Positions 7,880 through 19,445 of a stretch of 64,000 nucleotides of DNA are shown here, one piece after another. Positions within the stretch are counted from its first letter, which is position 1. Every line of letters begins with the position of its first letter. The notes beneath the pieces are model-generated. The model searched no databases. It was not told where the DNA came from and saw nothing but the letters and a program-made list of their open reading frames with translations. The stretch comes from Streptomyces dioscori. GTDB lineage: Bacteria; Actinomycetota; Actinomycetes; Streptomycetales; Streptomycetaceae. The translations under genes were made by a program, and so were the position numbers. Location of the stretch: assembly GCF_003024195.1 (NCBI RefSeq), contig NZ_KZ679049.1:105711-169710 (forward strand). The letters are read 5' to 3'.

Positions 7880-9088
7880 TTAGAGCCCCGCCGCCTTGCG
7901 CAGGGCGTCCACGCGGTCCGTCTTCTCCCACGTGAACTCCGGCAGCGCGCGGCCGAAGTGGCCGTACGCGGCGGTCTTGGAGTAGATCGGCCGCAGCAGG
8001 TCGAGGTCGCGGATGATCGCGGCCGGGCGCAGGTCGAAGACCTCGGAGATGGCCGTCTCGATCTTCTCCGCGTCGACCTTGGCGGTGCCGAAGGTCTCGA
8101 CGAAGAGGCCGACGGGCTCGGCCTTGCCGATCGCGTAGGCGACCTGGACCTCGCAGCGGGAGGCGAGGCCCGCCGCGACGACGTTCTTGGCGACCCACCG
8201 CATGGCGTACGCGGCGGAGCGGTCGACCTTGGACGGGTCCTTGCCGGAGAACGCGCCGCCACCGTGGCGGGCCATGCCCCCGTACGTGTCGATGATGATC
8301 TTGCGGCCGGTCAGTCCGGCGTCACCCATCGGGCCGCCGATCTCGAAGCGGCCGGTCGGGTTGACCAGCAGGCGGTAGCCCTCGGTCTCCAGCTTGATGC
8401 CGTCGTCCAGGAGCGCCTTCAGCTCGGGCTCCACCACGAACTCGCGGATGTCGGGCGCGAGCAGCGAGTCCAGGTCGATGTCCGAGGCGTGCTGCGAGGA
8501 GACGACGACGGTGTCCAGTCGGACCGCCTTGTCGCCGTCGTACTCGATGGTGACCTGGGTCTTGCCGTCGGGGCGCAGGTACGGGATCGTGCCGTTCTTG
8601 CGGACCTCGGAGAGGCGTCGCGCGAGGCGGTGCGCGAGGTGGATCGGGAGCGGCATCAGCTCCGGGGTCTCGTCCGTCGCGTAGCCGAACATCAGGCCCT
8701 GGTCGCCGGCGCCCTGCTTGTCCAGCTCGTCCTCATCGCCCTCGACCCGCTTCTCGTACGCGGTGTCGACGCCCTGCGCGATGTCCGGGGACTGAGAGCC
8801 GATCGACACGGACACGCCACAGGACGCGCCGTCGAAGCCCTTCTTCGAGGAGTCGTAGCCGATTTCGAGGATCTTGTCGCGCACGAGCTGCGCGATCGGC
8901 GCGTAGGCCTTGGTCGTGACCTCGCCGGCCACGTGGACGAGGCCGGTCGTGATCAGCGTCTCGACGGCGACCCGGGAAGACGGGTCCTCACGCAGAAGCG
9001 CATCGAGGATGGTGTCGCTGATCTGGTCAGCGATCTTGTCGGGGTGACCCTCGGTCACGGACTCCGAGGTGAACAGGCGACGGGACAC
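7880..9088 (-). CDS. metK: S-adenosylmethionine synthetase
   Basis: A 402-residue enzyme forming SAM from methionine and ATP in the cytosol. It starts MSRRLFTSESVTEGHPDKIAD, with the methionine/ATP-site His15 and Asp17. GAGDQGLMFGYA and GGGAFSGKDPSKVDRSAAY are the two family signatures. Length fits bacterial MetK. GTG at 9086-9088 is preceded by AGGGAG 5 nt away; a longer open frame back to 9427 has no family similarity. The 259-nt gap to coaBC holds no gene and must contain its promoter. SAM made here serves RsmB and, in Streptomyces generally, development and antibiotic production. Confidence 0.97.
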   Translation of the reverse strand: MSRRLFTSESVTEGHPDKIADQISDTILDALLREDPSSRVAVETLITTGLVHVAGEVTTKAYAPIAQLVRDKILEIGYDSSKKGFDGASCGVSVSIGSQSPDIAQGVDTAYEKRVEGDEDELDKQGAGDQGLMFGYATDETPELMPLPIHLAHRLARRLSEVRKNGTIPYLRPDGKTQVTIEYDGDKAVRLDTVVVSSQHASDIDLDSLLAPDIREFVVEPELKALLDDGIKLETEGYRLLVNPTGRFEIGGPMGDAGLTGRKIIIDTYGGMARHGGGAFSGKDPSKVDRSAAYAMRWVAKNVVAAGLASRCEVQVAYAIGKAEPVGLFVETFGTAKVDAEKIETAISEVFDLRPAAIIRDLDLLRPIYSKTAAYGHFGRALPEFTWEKTDRVDALRKAAGL

Positions 9089-9347
9089 AACGCTCCCTGT
9101 GGTTGCAGCGGCTGCTGGCTGATCATTGGCGGACGGCCGGGAGCTGCGCCCGGCGTCGTCCGAGAACAGTTTATCGGTCGCGCTCCGTCGCGGGGCTACT
9201 GTCTCGCCTCTCGGAAGCGCTGTGACCTGCGGCACGGGCATTCTGCGACACGAATTACCCTCTCCGCCAGGTTCCCGCACCCTTGTGCGCCGGTGAAAAG
9301 TGGTGTCCGCGTGCGACGGGTGGGGTGTCCTGAAGTTGTTGGGGCGT

Positions 9348-10550
9348 TCACACGAGTCGGCGCGCCACGAGGTCCCACACAGTCTCGGCCAGTGCTTCCT
9401 TGGGCCCGTACGGCACAGGGGTCTCACTTCCGTCGGCGCCCAGTACGACCGCCTCGTTCTCCTCGGAGCCGAAGGTCTTGCGCTCGCCGACCTCGTTGAC
9501 GACGAGGAGGTCGCAGCCCTTGCGCAGGAGCTTCGCCCGGCCGTTGGCCAGCACGTCGTCCGTCTCGGCGGCGAAACCGACGACGACCTGACCGGGGCGG
9601 GCGCGGTCCGTGGAGATCTCCGCGAGGATGTCCGGATTTCGAACGAGAACGATCGGCTCCGGTTCCTGGCCGTCCTTCTTCTTGATTTTTCCCGACGCGT
9701 ATGCAGCGGGCCGGAAGTCCGCCACTGCCGCCGCCATGACCACGGCGTCGGCGTCCGGGGCGGCCTTGAGCACGGCCTCGCGGAGCTGCACGGCCGTCCC
9801 GACCTGGATGACGTCGACGCCCGCCGGGTCCGGCATCCCGGTGTTCGCGGCGATCAGGGTGACCCGGGCGCCCCGGGCGGCGGCGGTGCGCGCGAGGGCG
9901 TACCCCTGCTTCCCGGAGGAGCGGTTGCCGAGGAAGCGGACCGGGTCGAGCGGCTCACGCGTGCCGCCCGCGCTGACCAGGACGTGCCGGCCGGCGAGGT
10001 CCGGTTCGGCCGCTCCCCGGGCGAGCACCCGGCGGCAGGTCTCGAAGATCTCGGTGGGGTCGGGCAGCCGCCCCTTGCCGGTGTCGACGCCGGTCAGCCG
10101 GCCCACGGCGGGTTCGATGACGACGGCGCCGCGGCGGCGCAGGGTCGCCACGTTCTCCTGGGTGGCCGGGTGTTCCCACATCTCGGTGTGCATGGCGGGC
10201 GCGAAGACGACCGGACAGCGGGCGGTGAGCAGGGTGTTCGTGAGGAGGTCGTCGGCCAGGCCGTGGGCGGCCTTCGCCAGCAGGTCCGCGGTGGCGGGGG
10301 CGACGACGACCAGGTCGGCCCCCTGGCCGATCCGTACGTGCGGGACCTCGTGCACGTCCGACCAGACCTCGGTCGAGACGGGGTGTCCGGACAGGGCGGA
10401 CCAGGTCGCGGCGCCGACGAAGTGCAGCGCGGACTCCGTGGGTACGACCCGCACGTCGTGTCCCGACTCGGTCAGTCGGCGCAGCAGCTCGCACGCCTTG
10501 TAGGCGGCGATGCCACCACTGACCCCCAGCACGACCTTCGGCTTGTCCAC
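9348..10550 (-). CDS. coaBC: Bifunctional phosphopantothenoylcysteine decarboxylase/synthase (coenzyme A synthesis)
   Basis: A 400-residue fusion of CoaC and CoaB. Residues 1-185 are the flavin-dependent decarboxylase: GVSGGIAAYK at 9-18, His71, and the PAMHTEMWEHPATQENV region at 118-134. Residues from ~187 are the CTP-dependent synthase: SAGGTREPLDPVRFLGNRSS at 193-212, then AAAVADFRP and a KIKK element. Together they turn 4'-phosphopantothenate plus cysteine into 4'-phosphopantetheine. The ATG at 10548-10550 gives the conserved start MDKPKVVLG. A strong hairpin separates it from rpoZ, so it probably has its own promoter or relies on read-through. Confidence 0.97.
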   Translation of the reverse strand: MDKPKVVLGVSGGIAAYKACELLRRLTESGHDVRVVPTESALHFVGAATWSALSGHPVSTEVWSDVHEVPHVRIGQGADLVVVAPATADLLAKAAHGLADDLLTNTLLTARCPVVFAPAMHTEMWEHPATQENVATLRRRGAVVIEPAVGRLTGVDTGKGRLPDPTEIFETCRRVLARGAAEPDLAGRHVLVSAGGTREPLDPVRFLGNRSSGKQGYALARTAAARGARVTLIAANTGMPDPAGVDVIQVGTAVQLREAVLKAAPDADAVVMAAAVADFRPAAYASGKIKKKDGQEPEPIVLVRNPDILAEISTDRARPGQVVVGFAAETDDVLANGRAKLLRKGCDLLVVNEVGERKTFGSEENEAVVLGADGSETPVPYGPKEALAETVWDLVARRLV

Positions 10551-10596
10551 GTCTCTCCCCGGACCTCGGAAAACGTACGTACGCCCCCATCACACA

Positions 10597-10631
10597 CCAC
10601 AGGCCCGGCAGGGGCGCTGCCGGGCCTGTGG
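10597..10631 (-). terminator. Terminator downstream of rpoZ
   Basis: A perfect 15-bp stem (10597-10611 with 10617-10631, containing CAGGCCCGGCAG) with loop GGGCG, 25 nt past the rpoZ stop. Confidence 0.85.
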
Positions 10632-10656
10632 ATAAACGAACTGCAAGCAGAAAATA

Positions 10657-10929
10657 CTACTGAGCCGGGCCCTCGATGGCTTCCGACGTCAGCAGACCCG
10701 CGTTGATCTCCCGGAGGGCGATCGACAGCGGCTTCTCGTGGACGTGGGTGTCCACAAGGGGACCGACGTACTCAAGGAGGCCCTCGCCGAGCTGCGAGTA
10801 GTACGCGTTGATCTGGCGGGCACGCTTGGCCGCGTAGATCACCAGGCTGTACTTCGAGTCGGTTGCCTCAAGAAGCTCGTCGATCGGAGGGTTGATGATG
10901 CCCTCGGGCGCGGTGATGGAAGAGGACAC
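10657..10929 (-). CDS. rpoZ: RNA polymerase omega subunit
   Basis: A 90-residue omega subunit, which helps fold and assemble beta-prime into RNA polymerase. The core ATDSKYSLVIYAAKRARQIN is the conserved omega helix pair; the N-terminal NPPIDELLE element is also typical. The start is GTG at 10927-10929. It lies 50 nt after gmk, the widespread gmk-rpoZ pairing. In Streptomyces omega loss affects development and antibiotic output. Confidence 0.96.
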   Translation of the reverse strand: MSSSITAPEGIINPPIDELLEATDSKYSLVIYAAKRARQINAYYSQLGEGLLEYVGPLVDTHVHEKPLSIALREINAGLLTSEAIEGPAQ

Positions 10930-10979
10930 GCTCTGCCTTCCGAAAGGTGGAAATCGACCTTAAAGGTGATCCTGAAAGA

Positions 10980-11573
10980 TCAAACAACTTCCATCAAGGC
11001 TAGCAGCTCGCGCGCCACGTCCTCGACGGAGGTGTTGACCAGGGTGGTGTCGAACTCCGGCTCGGCCGCCAGCTCGATCTTGGCGGCGCCCAGCCGGCGC
11101 TCGATCACCTCGGGCGGCTCGGTGCCCCGCCCGGTGAGCCGGCGCACCAGCTCCTCCCAGGATGGAGGGGCCAGGAACACCAGCTGGGCGTCGGACATGG
11201 ACTCGCGGACCTGCCGGGCACCCTGGAGATCGATCTCCAGGAGGACCGACTCGCCCGACTCCAGGCGTGCGAGCACGGCGTCGCGCGGTGTCCCGTAGCG
11301 GTTGCCCGCGAACTCCGCCCATTCGAGAAGCTCGCCGTTGGCGATCAGCTTGTCCATCTCCTCGTCGCTGACGAAGAAGTAGTGGACACCGTGCTTCTCG
11401 CCGGGGCGCGGCCTGCGGGTCGTCGCCGACACCGAGAGCCAGACCTCGGGATGTTCTTTGCGCATATGAGCGACGACCGTGCTCTTGCCGACCCCTGAGG
11501 GGCCGGAGAGCACGGTCAGCCGCGGACCTACGTCCGGGGATACGGGGGTCGTCCCCCGGGGTGTTGCAGCCAT
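10980..11573 (-). CDS. gmk: Guanylate kinase
   Basis: A 197-residue P-loop kinase that phosphorylates GMP and dGMP with ATP. The Walker A motif GPSGVGKSTV lies near residues 24-33. SVSATTRRPRPGEKHGVHY is the GMP-binding signature, and LLEIDLQGARQVR follows. Start is ATG at 11571-11573. About 15 residues before the P-loop are a variable tail. It is between the sIHF gene (38 nt upstream) and rpoZ (50 nt downstream), so the three probably form one transcript. Confidence 0.96.
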   Translation of the reverse strand: MAATPRGTTPVSPDVGPRLTVLSGPSGVGKSTVVAHMRKEHPEVWLSVSATTRRPRPGEKHGVHYFFVSDEEMDKLIANGELLEWAEFAGNRYGTPRDAVLARLESGESVLLEIDLQGARQVRESMSDAQLVFLAPPSWEELVRRLTGRGTEPPEVIERRLGAAKIELAAEPEFDTTLVNTSVEDVARELLALMEVV

Positions 11574-11611
11574 GCGGTGATTATCCAGGTTCTCAGGGGT
11601 GCCTGAGAACG

Positions 11612-11935
11612 TCAGGCCGCACCGCCGCCGAACTCGCGCTCCAAGGAGGCGATCTGATTGGAGCCAAGACCTCGCACACGGCGGCTCTCGGAGATCCCGA
11701 GCCGTTCCATGATCTGCTTGGCGCGGACCTTGCCCACGCCCGGCAGGGACTCCAGGAGAGCGGAGACCTTCATCTTTCCGATGACGTCGTTCTCCTGACC
11801 CTGCTTGATGACCTCGTGGAGCGAGGCGCCGGAGTGCTTGAGTCGATTCTTGACCTCGGCCCGCTCCCGGCGAGCCGCGGCGGCCTTTTCGAGCGCGGCT
11901 GCGCGCTGTTCAGGGGTAAGGGGCGGAAGAGCCAC
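11612..11935 (-). CDS. sihF: Actinobacterial integration host factor (sIHF), nucleoid protein
   Basis: A 107-residue basic protein starting MALPPLTPEQRAAALEKAAA. It matches the Streptomyces sIHF family, a nucleoid-associated protein that is unrelated to E. coli IHF and binds DNA without strong sequence preference. An N-terminal helix is followed by a helix-two-turns-helix domain (LLESLPGVGKVRAKQIMERL, then GISESRRVRGLGSNQIASL). GTG at 11933-11935 has GAGGTGA 8 nt upstream. A longer open frame to 12148 is spurious. Known roles of sIHF are chromosome compaction, sporulation and antibiotic control. Confidence 0.95.
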   Translation of the reverse strand: MALPPLTPEQRAAALEKAAAARRERAEVKNRLKHSGASLHEVIKQGQENDVIGKMKVSALLESLPGVGKVRAKQIMERLGISESRRVRGLGSNQIASLEREFGGGAA

Positions 11936-12044
11936 GCCTACGTCACCTCGGATGTCGAACTGTCGGATACGGACCGGTGAGGAAGCTGGTCGCCCCACAC
12001 CTGGCGAGCAACGGACAACACTTCTGCCCGTTGACTCTGGTCGG

Positions 12045-12073
12045 AGACTAGCGGGCAAGTCCGCCGGAGTCAG
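12045..12073 (-). promoter_or_regulatory. Probable promoter of the sIHF gene
   Basis: On the minus strand, CTGACT (12068-12073) is separated by 17 nt from TAGTCT (12045-12050), close to the primary sigma consensus TTGAC/TAGNNT. Start of transcription would be near 12038, giving a ~100-nt leader. The match is by eye only. The rest of the 255-nt gap shows nothing else I can name. Confidence 0.4.
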
Positions 12074-12190
12074 CGAGAACAGAGGAAAAGTCCTGGTCAG
12101 CCTCTGTCGAGTCCGACATTTACGACAAAACTCCCCGGATTTGAGCATGTATTCAGACGCGGGACGTCCGGAAGACGCGCGCCGAAGTCC

Positions 12191-13060
12191 TCAGGCCGCC
12201 TCCACCGCCGCCCTGATCTCCTCCGCGAAGAGGTCCGACGACGCGCGTAGCGCGCCGAGGTCGGGTCCGTGACGCAGAACACCCCGGCTGACGTTCGGCA
12301 CCACCTGGCGCACCGCCGCTCCGAAGACCCGGGGAAGGTCGGCCGGGGTCGCGCCCTGGGCGCCGATGCCGGGAGCGAGGAGCGGGCCGTTGATGGCGAG
12401 GTCGTACGAGGAGAGATCGCCGAGCGTGGCGCCGACGACCGCCCCGAAGGAGCCCATCGGGGTCTGGTCGGCGTTCTCCTCGGCGAGGTGCGCCAGCATG
12501 GTCGCGCCCACGTTCCGCAGGGCGGTGTCCTCGGGGCGTACCGCGTGCTGTACCTCGGCGCCCTCCGGGTTGGAGGTCAGGGCGAGCACGAACAGCCCCG
12601 AGCCGCTCTCCCGGGCGAGTTCGACCGCCGGCTTCAGCGATCCGTAGCCGAGGTACGGCGAGACCGTCAGCGCGTCGGAGAACAGCGGTGAGCCCTTCTC
12701 AAGGAAGGCGGCGGCATACGCCGCCATGGTCGAGCCGATGTCACCGCGCTTGGCGTCCATGACGACCAGCGCCCCGGCCGCGCGCGCCTCCTCGACCGAC
12801 TTCTCCAGGACGGCGACACCGCGCGACCCGAAGCGCTCGAAGAACGCGCTCTGCGGCTTCAGGACGGCGACCCGGTCGGCCAGCGCCTCGACGACGGTTC
12901 GGCTGAAGCGCTCCAGGCCACCGATGTCGTCGTTCAGGCCCCAGTCTGCGAGCAGGGAGGCGTGCGGGTCGATCCCGACGCACAGGGGACCCCGCTCGTC
13001 CATGGCGCGGCGCAGCCGGGCGCCGAAGGGCTCGGGGCCCTCACCGTTCAGCAGGCTCAT
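12191..13060 (-). CDS. pyrF: Orotidine 5'-phosphate decarboxylase
   Basis: A 289-residue OMP decarboxylase of the longer type-2 subfamily, catalysing the last step to UMP. The catalytic motif is VVMDAKRGDIGST, with the Asp-Lys-Asp array. CVGIDPH near the N-terminus and the late RGVLRHGPD element fit the family. The ATG at 13058-13060 overlaps the pyrD stop as ATGA, indicating translational coupling. It is the last gene of the pyr operon; a longer in-frame reading to 14101 is only a shadow of pyrD. Confidence 0.96.
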   Translation of the reverse strand: MSLLNGEGPEPFGARLRRAMDERGPLCVGIDPHASLLADWGLNDDIGGLERFSRTVVEALADRVAVLKPQSAFFERFGSRGVAVLEKSVEEARAAGALVVMDAKRGDIGSTMAAYAAAFLEKGSPLFSDALTVSPYLGYGSLKPAVELARESGSGLFVLALTSNPEGAEVQHAVRPEDTALRNVGATMLAHLAEENADQTPMGSFGAVVGATLGDLSSYDLAINGPLLAPGIGAQGATPADLPRVFGAAVRQVVPNVSRGVLRHGPDLGALRASSDLFAEEIRAAVEAA

Positions 13061-14172
13061 ACCGTGCTCCTCGTTTTCCTGACGTCGGCGCCGACCGCGT
13101 CGGCGAGGGTGGCGTACGGGCTCGTACGCAGGCGTGCGGCGAGGCCCTTGTGGATGCCGCGTCCCCAGAAGGGGCCTTCGTAGATGAAGGCGCTGTAGCC
13201 CTGGACCAGCGTGGCGCCGGCCAGGATGCGCTGCCAGGCGTCCTCGGCGTTCTCCACGCCGCCGACGCCCACGAGGGTGATCCGGTCCCCCACGCGCGCG
13301 TAGAGGCGCCGCAGCACCTCCAGGGAGCGCGTCTTGAGCGGTGCGCCGGACAGCCCGCCGGTCTCCGTGACGAGGGAGGCGTCGGAGCGCAGCCCCAGCT
13401 CCTCGCGCGCGATGGTGGTGTTCGTGGCGATGATCCCGTCCAGGCCCAGCTCGACAGCGAGGTCGGCGACGGCGTCCACGTCCTCGTCCGCCAGGTCCGG
13501 CGCGATCTTCACGAGCAGCGGCACCCGGCGCGTGGTGACGGTGCGGTCCGCGGCCTCGCGCACGGCGGTGAGCAGGGGCCGCAGCGACTCGGTGGCCTGG
13601 AGGTTGCGCAGTCCGGGCGTGTTCGGGGAGCTGACGTTGACCACGAGGTAGTCGGCGTACGGGGCCAGCCGCTCGGCGGACTTCACGTAGTCGGCGGCGG
13701 CCTCCTCCTCGGGGACGACCTTGGTCTTGCCGATGTTGACGCCCACGACGGTCCTGAAGACGGGCGTACGGGCCCTCAGGCGCTCCGCCACGGCCTCGGA
13801 GCCCTCGTTGTTGAAGCCCATGCGGTTGATCAGCGCGCGGTCCGGCACGAGGCGGAACAGCCGCTTCCTGGGGTTGCCGGTCTGCGCCTCCCCCGTGACC
13901 GTGCCGATCTCGACGTGGTCGAAGCCGAGCATCGACAGGCCGTCGATCGCGACGGCGTTCTTGTCGAAGCCCGCCGCGAGCCCGAACGGGCCGTGCATCC
14001 GCAGCCCGAACGCCTCGGTCCGCAGCTCCTCGTAGCGGGGCGCGAGCACGGCGGCGACGAAGGTCCGCAGGACGGGGATCCGGACGGCCAGCCGGATCCA
14101 CCGGAAGGCGAGGTGATGGGCCTGCTCGGGATCCATACGCCGGAACGCGAGCCGGAAAAAGAGCTTGTACAT
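13057..14172 (-). CDS. pyrD: Dihydroorotate dehydrogenase (quinone), class 2
   Basis: A 371-residue FMN enzyme that oxidises dihydroorotate to orotate and passes electrons to the quinone pool. The N-terminal hydrophobic/amphipathic helix (MYKLFFRLAFRRMDPEQAHH) is the class-2 membrane-association tail. PFGLAAGFDKNA binds FMN; VNVSSPNTPGLR carries the catalytic Ser; IATNTT and GVGGVENAEDA follow. ATG at 14170-14172 has GAGGAAA upstream; longer starts (to 14319) read through the repeat and are unlikely. A strong hairpin and a repeat lie between it and carB. Confidence 0.95.
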   Translation of the reverse strand: MYKLFFRLAFRRMDPEQAHHLAFRWIRLAVRIPVLRTFVAAVLAPRYEELRTEAFGLRMHGPFGLAAGFDKNAVAIDGLSMLGFDHVEIGTVTGEAQTGNPRKRLFRLVPDRALINRMGFNNEGSEAVAERLRARTPVFRTVVGVNIGKTKVVPEEEAAADYVKSAERLAPYADYLVVNVSSPNTPGLRNLQATESLRPLLTAVREAADRTVTTRRVPLLVKIAPDLADEDVDAVADLAVELGLDGIIATNTTIAREELGLRSDASLVTETGGLSGAPLKTRSLEVLRRLYARVGDRITLVGVGGVENAEDAWQRILAGATLVQGYSAFIYEGPFWGRGIHKGLAARLRTSPYATLADAVGADVRKTRSTV

Positions 14173-14202
14173 GGTCGGTTTCCTCATCAAGAACCTCATG
14201 AA

Positions 14203-14234
14203 TGAGGGGGACACCTTCCTAGGTGTCCCCCTCA
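14203..14234 (-). terminator. Perfect hairpin inside the pyr operon, between carB and pyrD
   Basis: A 14-bp perfect stem (14203-14216 with 14221-14234, arm TGAGGGGGACACCT) with loop TCCT, 31 nt before the pyrD ATG. The shape is that of a terminator. In this position it could limit read-through from carB, or act as an attenuator or RNA-end stabiliser. Confidence 0.6.
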
Positions 14235-14255
14235 AGGTGGGCCAGAGCCCCCGAA

Positions 14256-14297
14256 GGGGCGCGGGGAACTGCGCGACCAGCCACGACGGACCCGCGG
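14256..14297 (+). repeat. Dispersed repeat copy (carB-pyrD gap)
   Basis: A single copy of the GGGGCGCGGGGAACTGCGC element followed by GACCAGCCACGACGGACCC. This is the most complete form of the family in the window and is nearly identical to the copy at 59034. Confidence 0.85.
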
Positions 14298-14324
14298 ACC
14301 AGACACCCGCGGCAAGCACGACGC

Positions 14325-17625
<3,301 letters not shown>

Positions 17626-17633
<8 letters not shown>

Positions 17634-18813
17634 GCTGGCCCTCCATCTGGACTGTGTTCGTCGAAGCGGTGTTCATCAAAGACGTGAAGCGGTCGAACAG
17701 GTAGGCGGCGTCGTGCGGGCCCGCGGCCGCCTCGGGGTGGTACTGGACGCTGAACGCGGGCTGGTCGAGCAGCTGGAGCCCCTCGACGACCTGGTCGTTC
17801 AGGCAGACGTGGCTGACCTCGGCCCGCCCGTAGGGGGTCTCGGAGACCTGGTCGAGCGGCGCGTCGACGGCGAAGCCGTGGTTGTGCGCGGTGACCTCGA
17901 CCTTGCCGGTCGTCCGGTCCTGCACGGGCTGGTTGATGCCCCGGTGGCCGTACTTCAGCTTGTAGGTGCCGAAGCCGAGGGCGCGGCCGAGGATCTGGTT
18001 GCCGAAGCAGATGCCGAACAGGGGCGTCTTCCGCTCCAGCACGGCGCGCATGAGGGCGACGGGGTGTTCGGCCTGCTCGGGGTCGCCGGGGCCGTTCGAG
18101 AAGAACACGCCGTCGGGGGCGATCGCGTAGATCTCCTCGACGGTCGCGGTGGCGGGCAGCACGTGCACCTCGATGCCGCGCTCGGCCATGCGGTGCGGGG
18201 TCATGCCCTTGATGCCGAGGTCGATCGCGGCGACGGTGAACTTCTTCTCACCGACGGCGGGGACGACGTACGCCTCCTTGGTGGCGACCTCTTCGTAGAG
18301 GCTGGCGCCCTTCATCTCGGGGGCCTGGCGCACCTCGGTGAGCATGGCGCCCTCGTCGGGCAGCGCGCTGCCGGAGAAGATGCCGACGCGCATGGCGCCG
18401 CGCTCGCGCAGATGGCGGGTGAGCGCGCGGGTGTCGATGCCGCTGATGCCCACGACGCCCTGCGCGGCGAGCTCCTCGTCCAGCGAGCGCCGGGAGCGCC
18501 AGTTGGAGGGCACGCGCGCGGGGTCGCGTACGACGTAGCCGGAGACCCAGATCTTCCTGGACTCCATGTCCTCGTCGTTGATGCCGGTGTTGCCGATGTG
18601 CGGGGAGGTCATCACGACGACCTGGCGGTGGTACGACGGGTCGGTGAGGGTCTCCTGGTAGCCGGTCATGCCGGTGGAGAACACCGCTTCGCCGAAGGTC
18701 ACCCCCACGGCCCCGTAGGCACGGCCGCGGAAGGTCCGGCCGTCCTCCAGAACGAGTACGGCGGGAGCCGCCTTCTGCCGCTGCGAGGCGGTTCCCTGGT
18801 CGGAGGTGGTCAT
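17626..18813 (-). CDS. carA: Carbamoyl-phosphate synthase, small (glutaminase) subunit
   Basis: A 395-residue subunit that hydrolyses glutamine to give ammonia for CarB. The N-terminal domain carries LVLEDGRTFRGRAYG and STGMTGYQETLTDPSY. The class-I amidotransferase domain has the nucleophile Cys in LFGICFGNQILGRALG and the His-Glu pair in VQYHPEAAAGPHDA. The ATG at 18811-18813 overlaps the stop of the upstream PH-like gene as ATGA. An in-frame extension to 18888 has no family similarity. Coupling by overlap on both sides implies co-translation. Confidence 0.97.
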
Positions 18814-19445
18814 CGTGCGCCTTCCGTGTCGCTGCTCTGGTCGATGTCGCTGCTCTGGTCGGTCATGTGGTTCAGGGTGTCGACCCATTCGTTGTGCTCC
18901 GCCGCGTGGTCGGAGCGGAATCCTGAGTCGATCAGCTTGTCGCCGTGTTCCCAGGTGACGACGAGCAGGCCGCCCTCGGAGAGGACCTTGCCCGCGATGC
19001 CCTTGTCGAGCCGGGCCTCGCGCAGTCGCTCACGGGGGACGAAGAAGTCGGCCGCTCCGGGGCGTACGACGTCCAGGCCCGCGTCCGTCAGGGTCAGCTC
19101 GACCCTGCTGCGGGTGCCCAGGCCGTGCGCCACGATGCGGTCGAGCCACTGCCCGGCCGTCGTCGAGCCGTGGTAGCGGCCGCTCATGGTCAGTCTGGCC
19201 GCACCGGGCTCACTCGGCACGACGGGCAGCTCGGGCAGGTCGCCCTGGAGGGTGCCGCGCCACTTCCAGCCCTCGCGCATCAGCCAGTAGACGAGCGCGA
19301 TGAACAGGACCAGGCCGACGAGCCAGCCGATACGGGCGGCCCAGTCGGTCACCTCGGCGGACTTCTGCTCCGCCGCGAGGCCGACGGCGCGGCCCGTGGT
19401 GAGTTCCGTGGCGATCTGCGCTGCAAAGGGGGTGAGTGATGTCAC
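18810..19445 (-). CDS. PH-like membrane protein in the pyr operon, unknown function
   Basis: A 211-residue protein placed between pyrC and carA. After ~35 residues comes one transmembrane helix (IGWLVGLVLFIALVYWLMR), then a cytoplasmic domain of about 150 residues rich in beta-type sequence (RVELTLTDAGLDVVRPG, GLLVVTWEHGDKLIDSGF). This resembles the bacterial PH-like domain annotated in such proteins; I infer this by appearance. The C-terminus contains a small duplication, DQSSDIDQSSD, from an 18-bp direct repeat. GTG at 19443-19445 overlaps the pyrC stop (GTGA) and its own stop overlaps carA (ATGA). Its fixed place suggests a link to pyrimidine synthesis or only inherited coupling; the role is unknown. 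Confidence 0.8.
   Translation of the reverse strand: MTSLTPFAAQIATELTTGRAVGLAAEQKSAEVTDWAARIGWLVGLVLFIALVYWLMREGWKWRGTLQGDLPELPVVPSEPGAARLTMSGRYHGSTTAGQWLDRIVAHGLGTRSRVELTLTDAGLDVVRPGAADFFVPRERLREARLDKGIAGKVLSEGGLLVVTWEHGDKLIDSGFRSDHAAEHNEWVDTLNHMTDQSSDIDQSSDTEGAR

Noticed and set aside
9089..9347. SAM riboswitch upstream of metK
   Set aside because: I could not find a known SAM-class core or a convincing pseudoknot in the 259-nt gap.
12191..14101. A 636-codon frame suggesting a PyrD-PyrF fusion
   Set aside because: The first ~350 codons are a shadow of pyrD in another frame; pyrF starts at the ATGA overlap at 13060.
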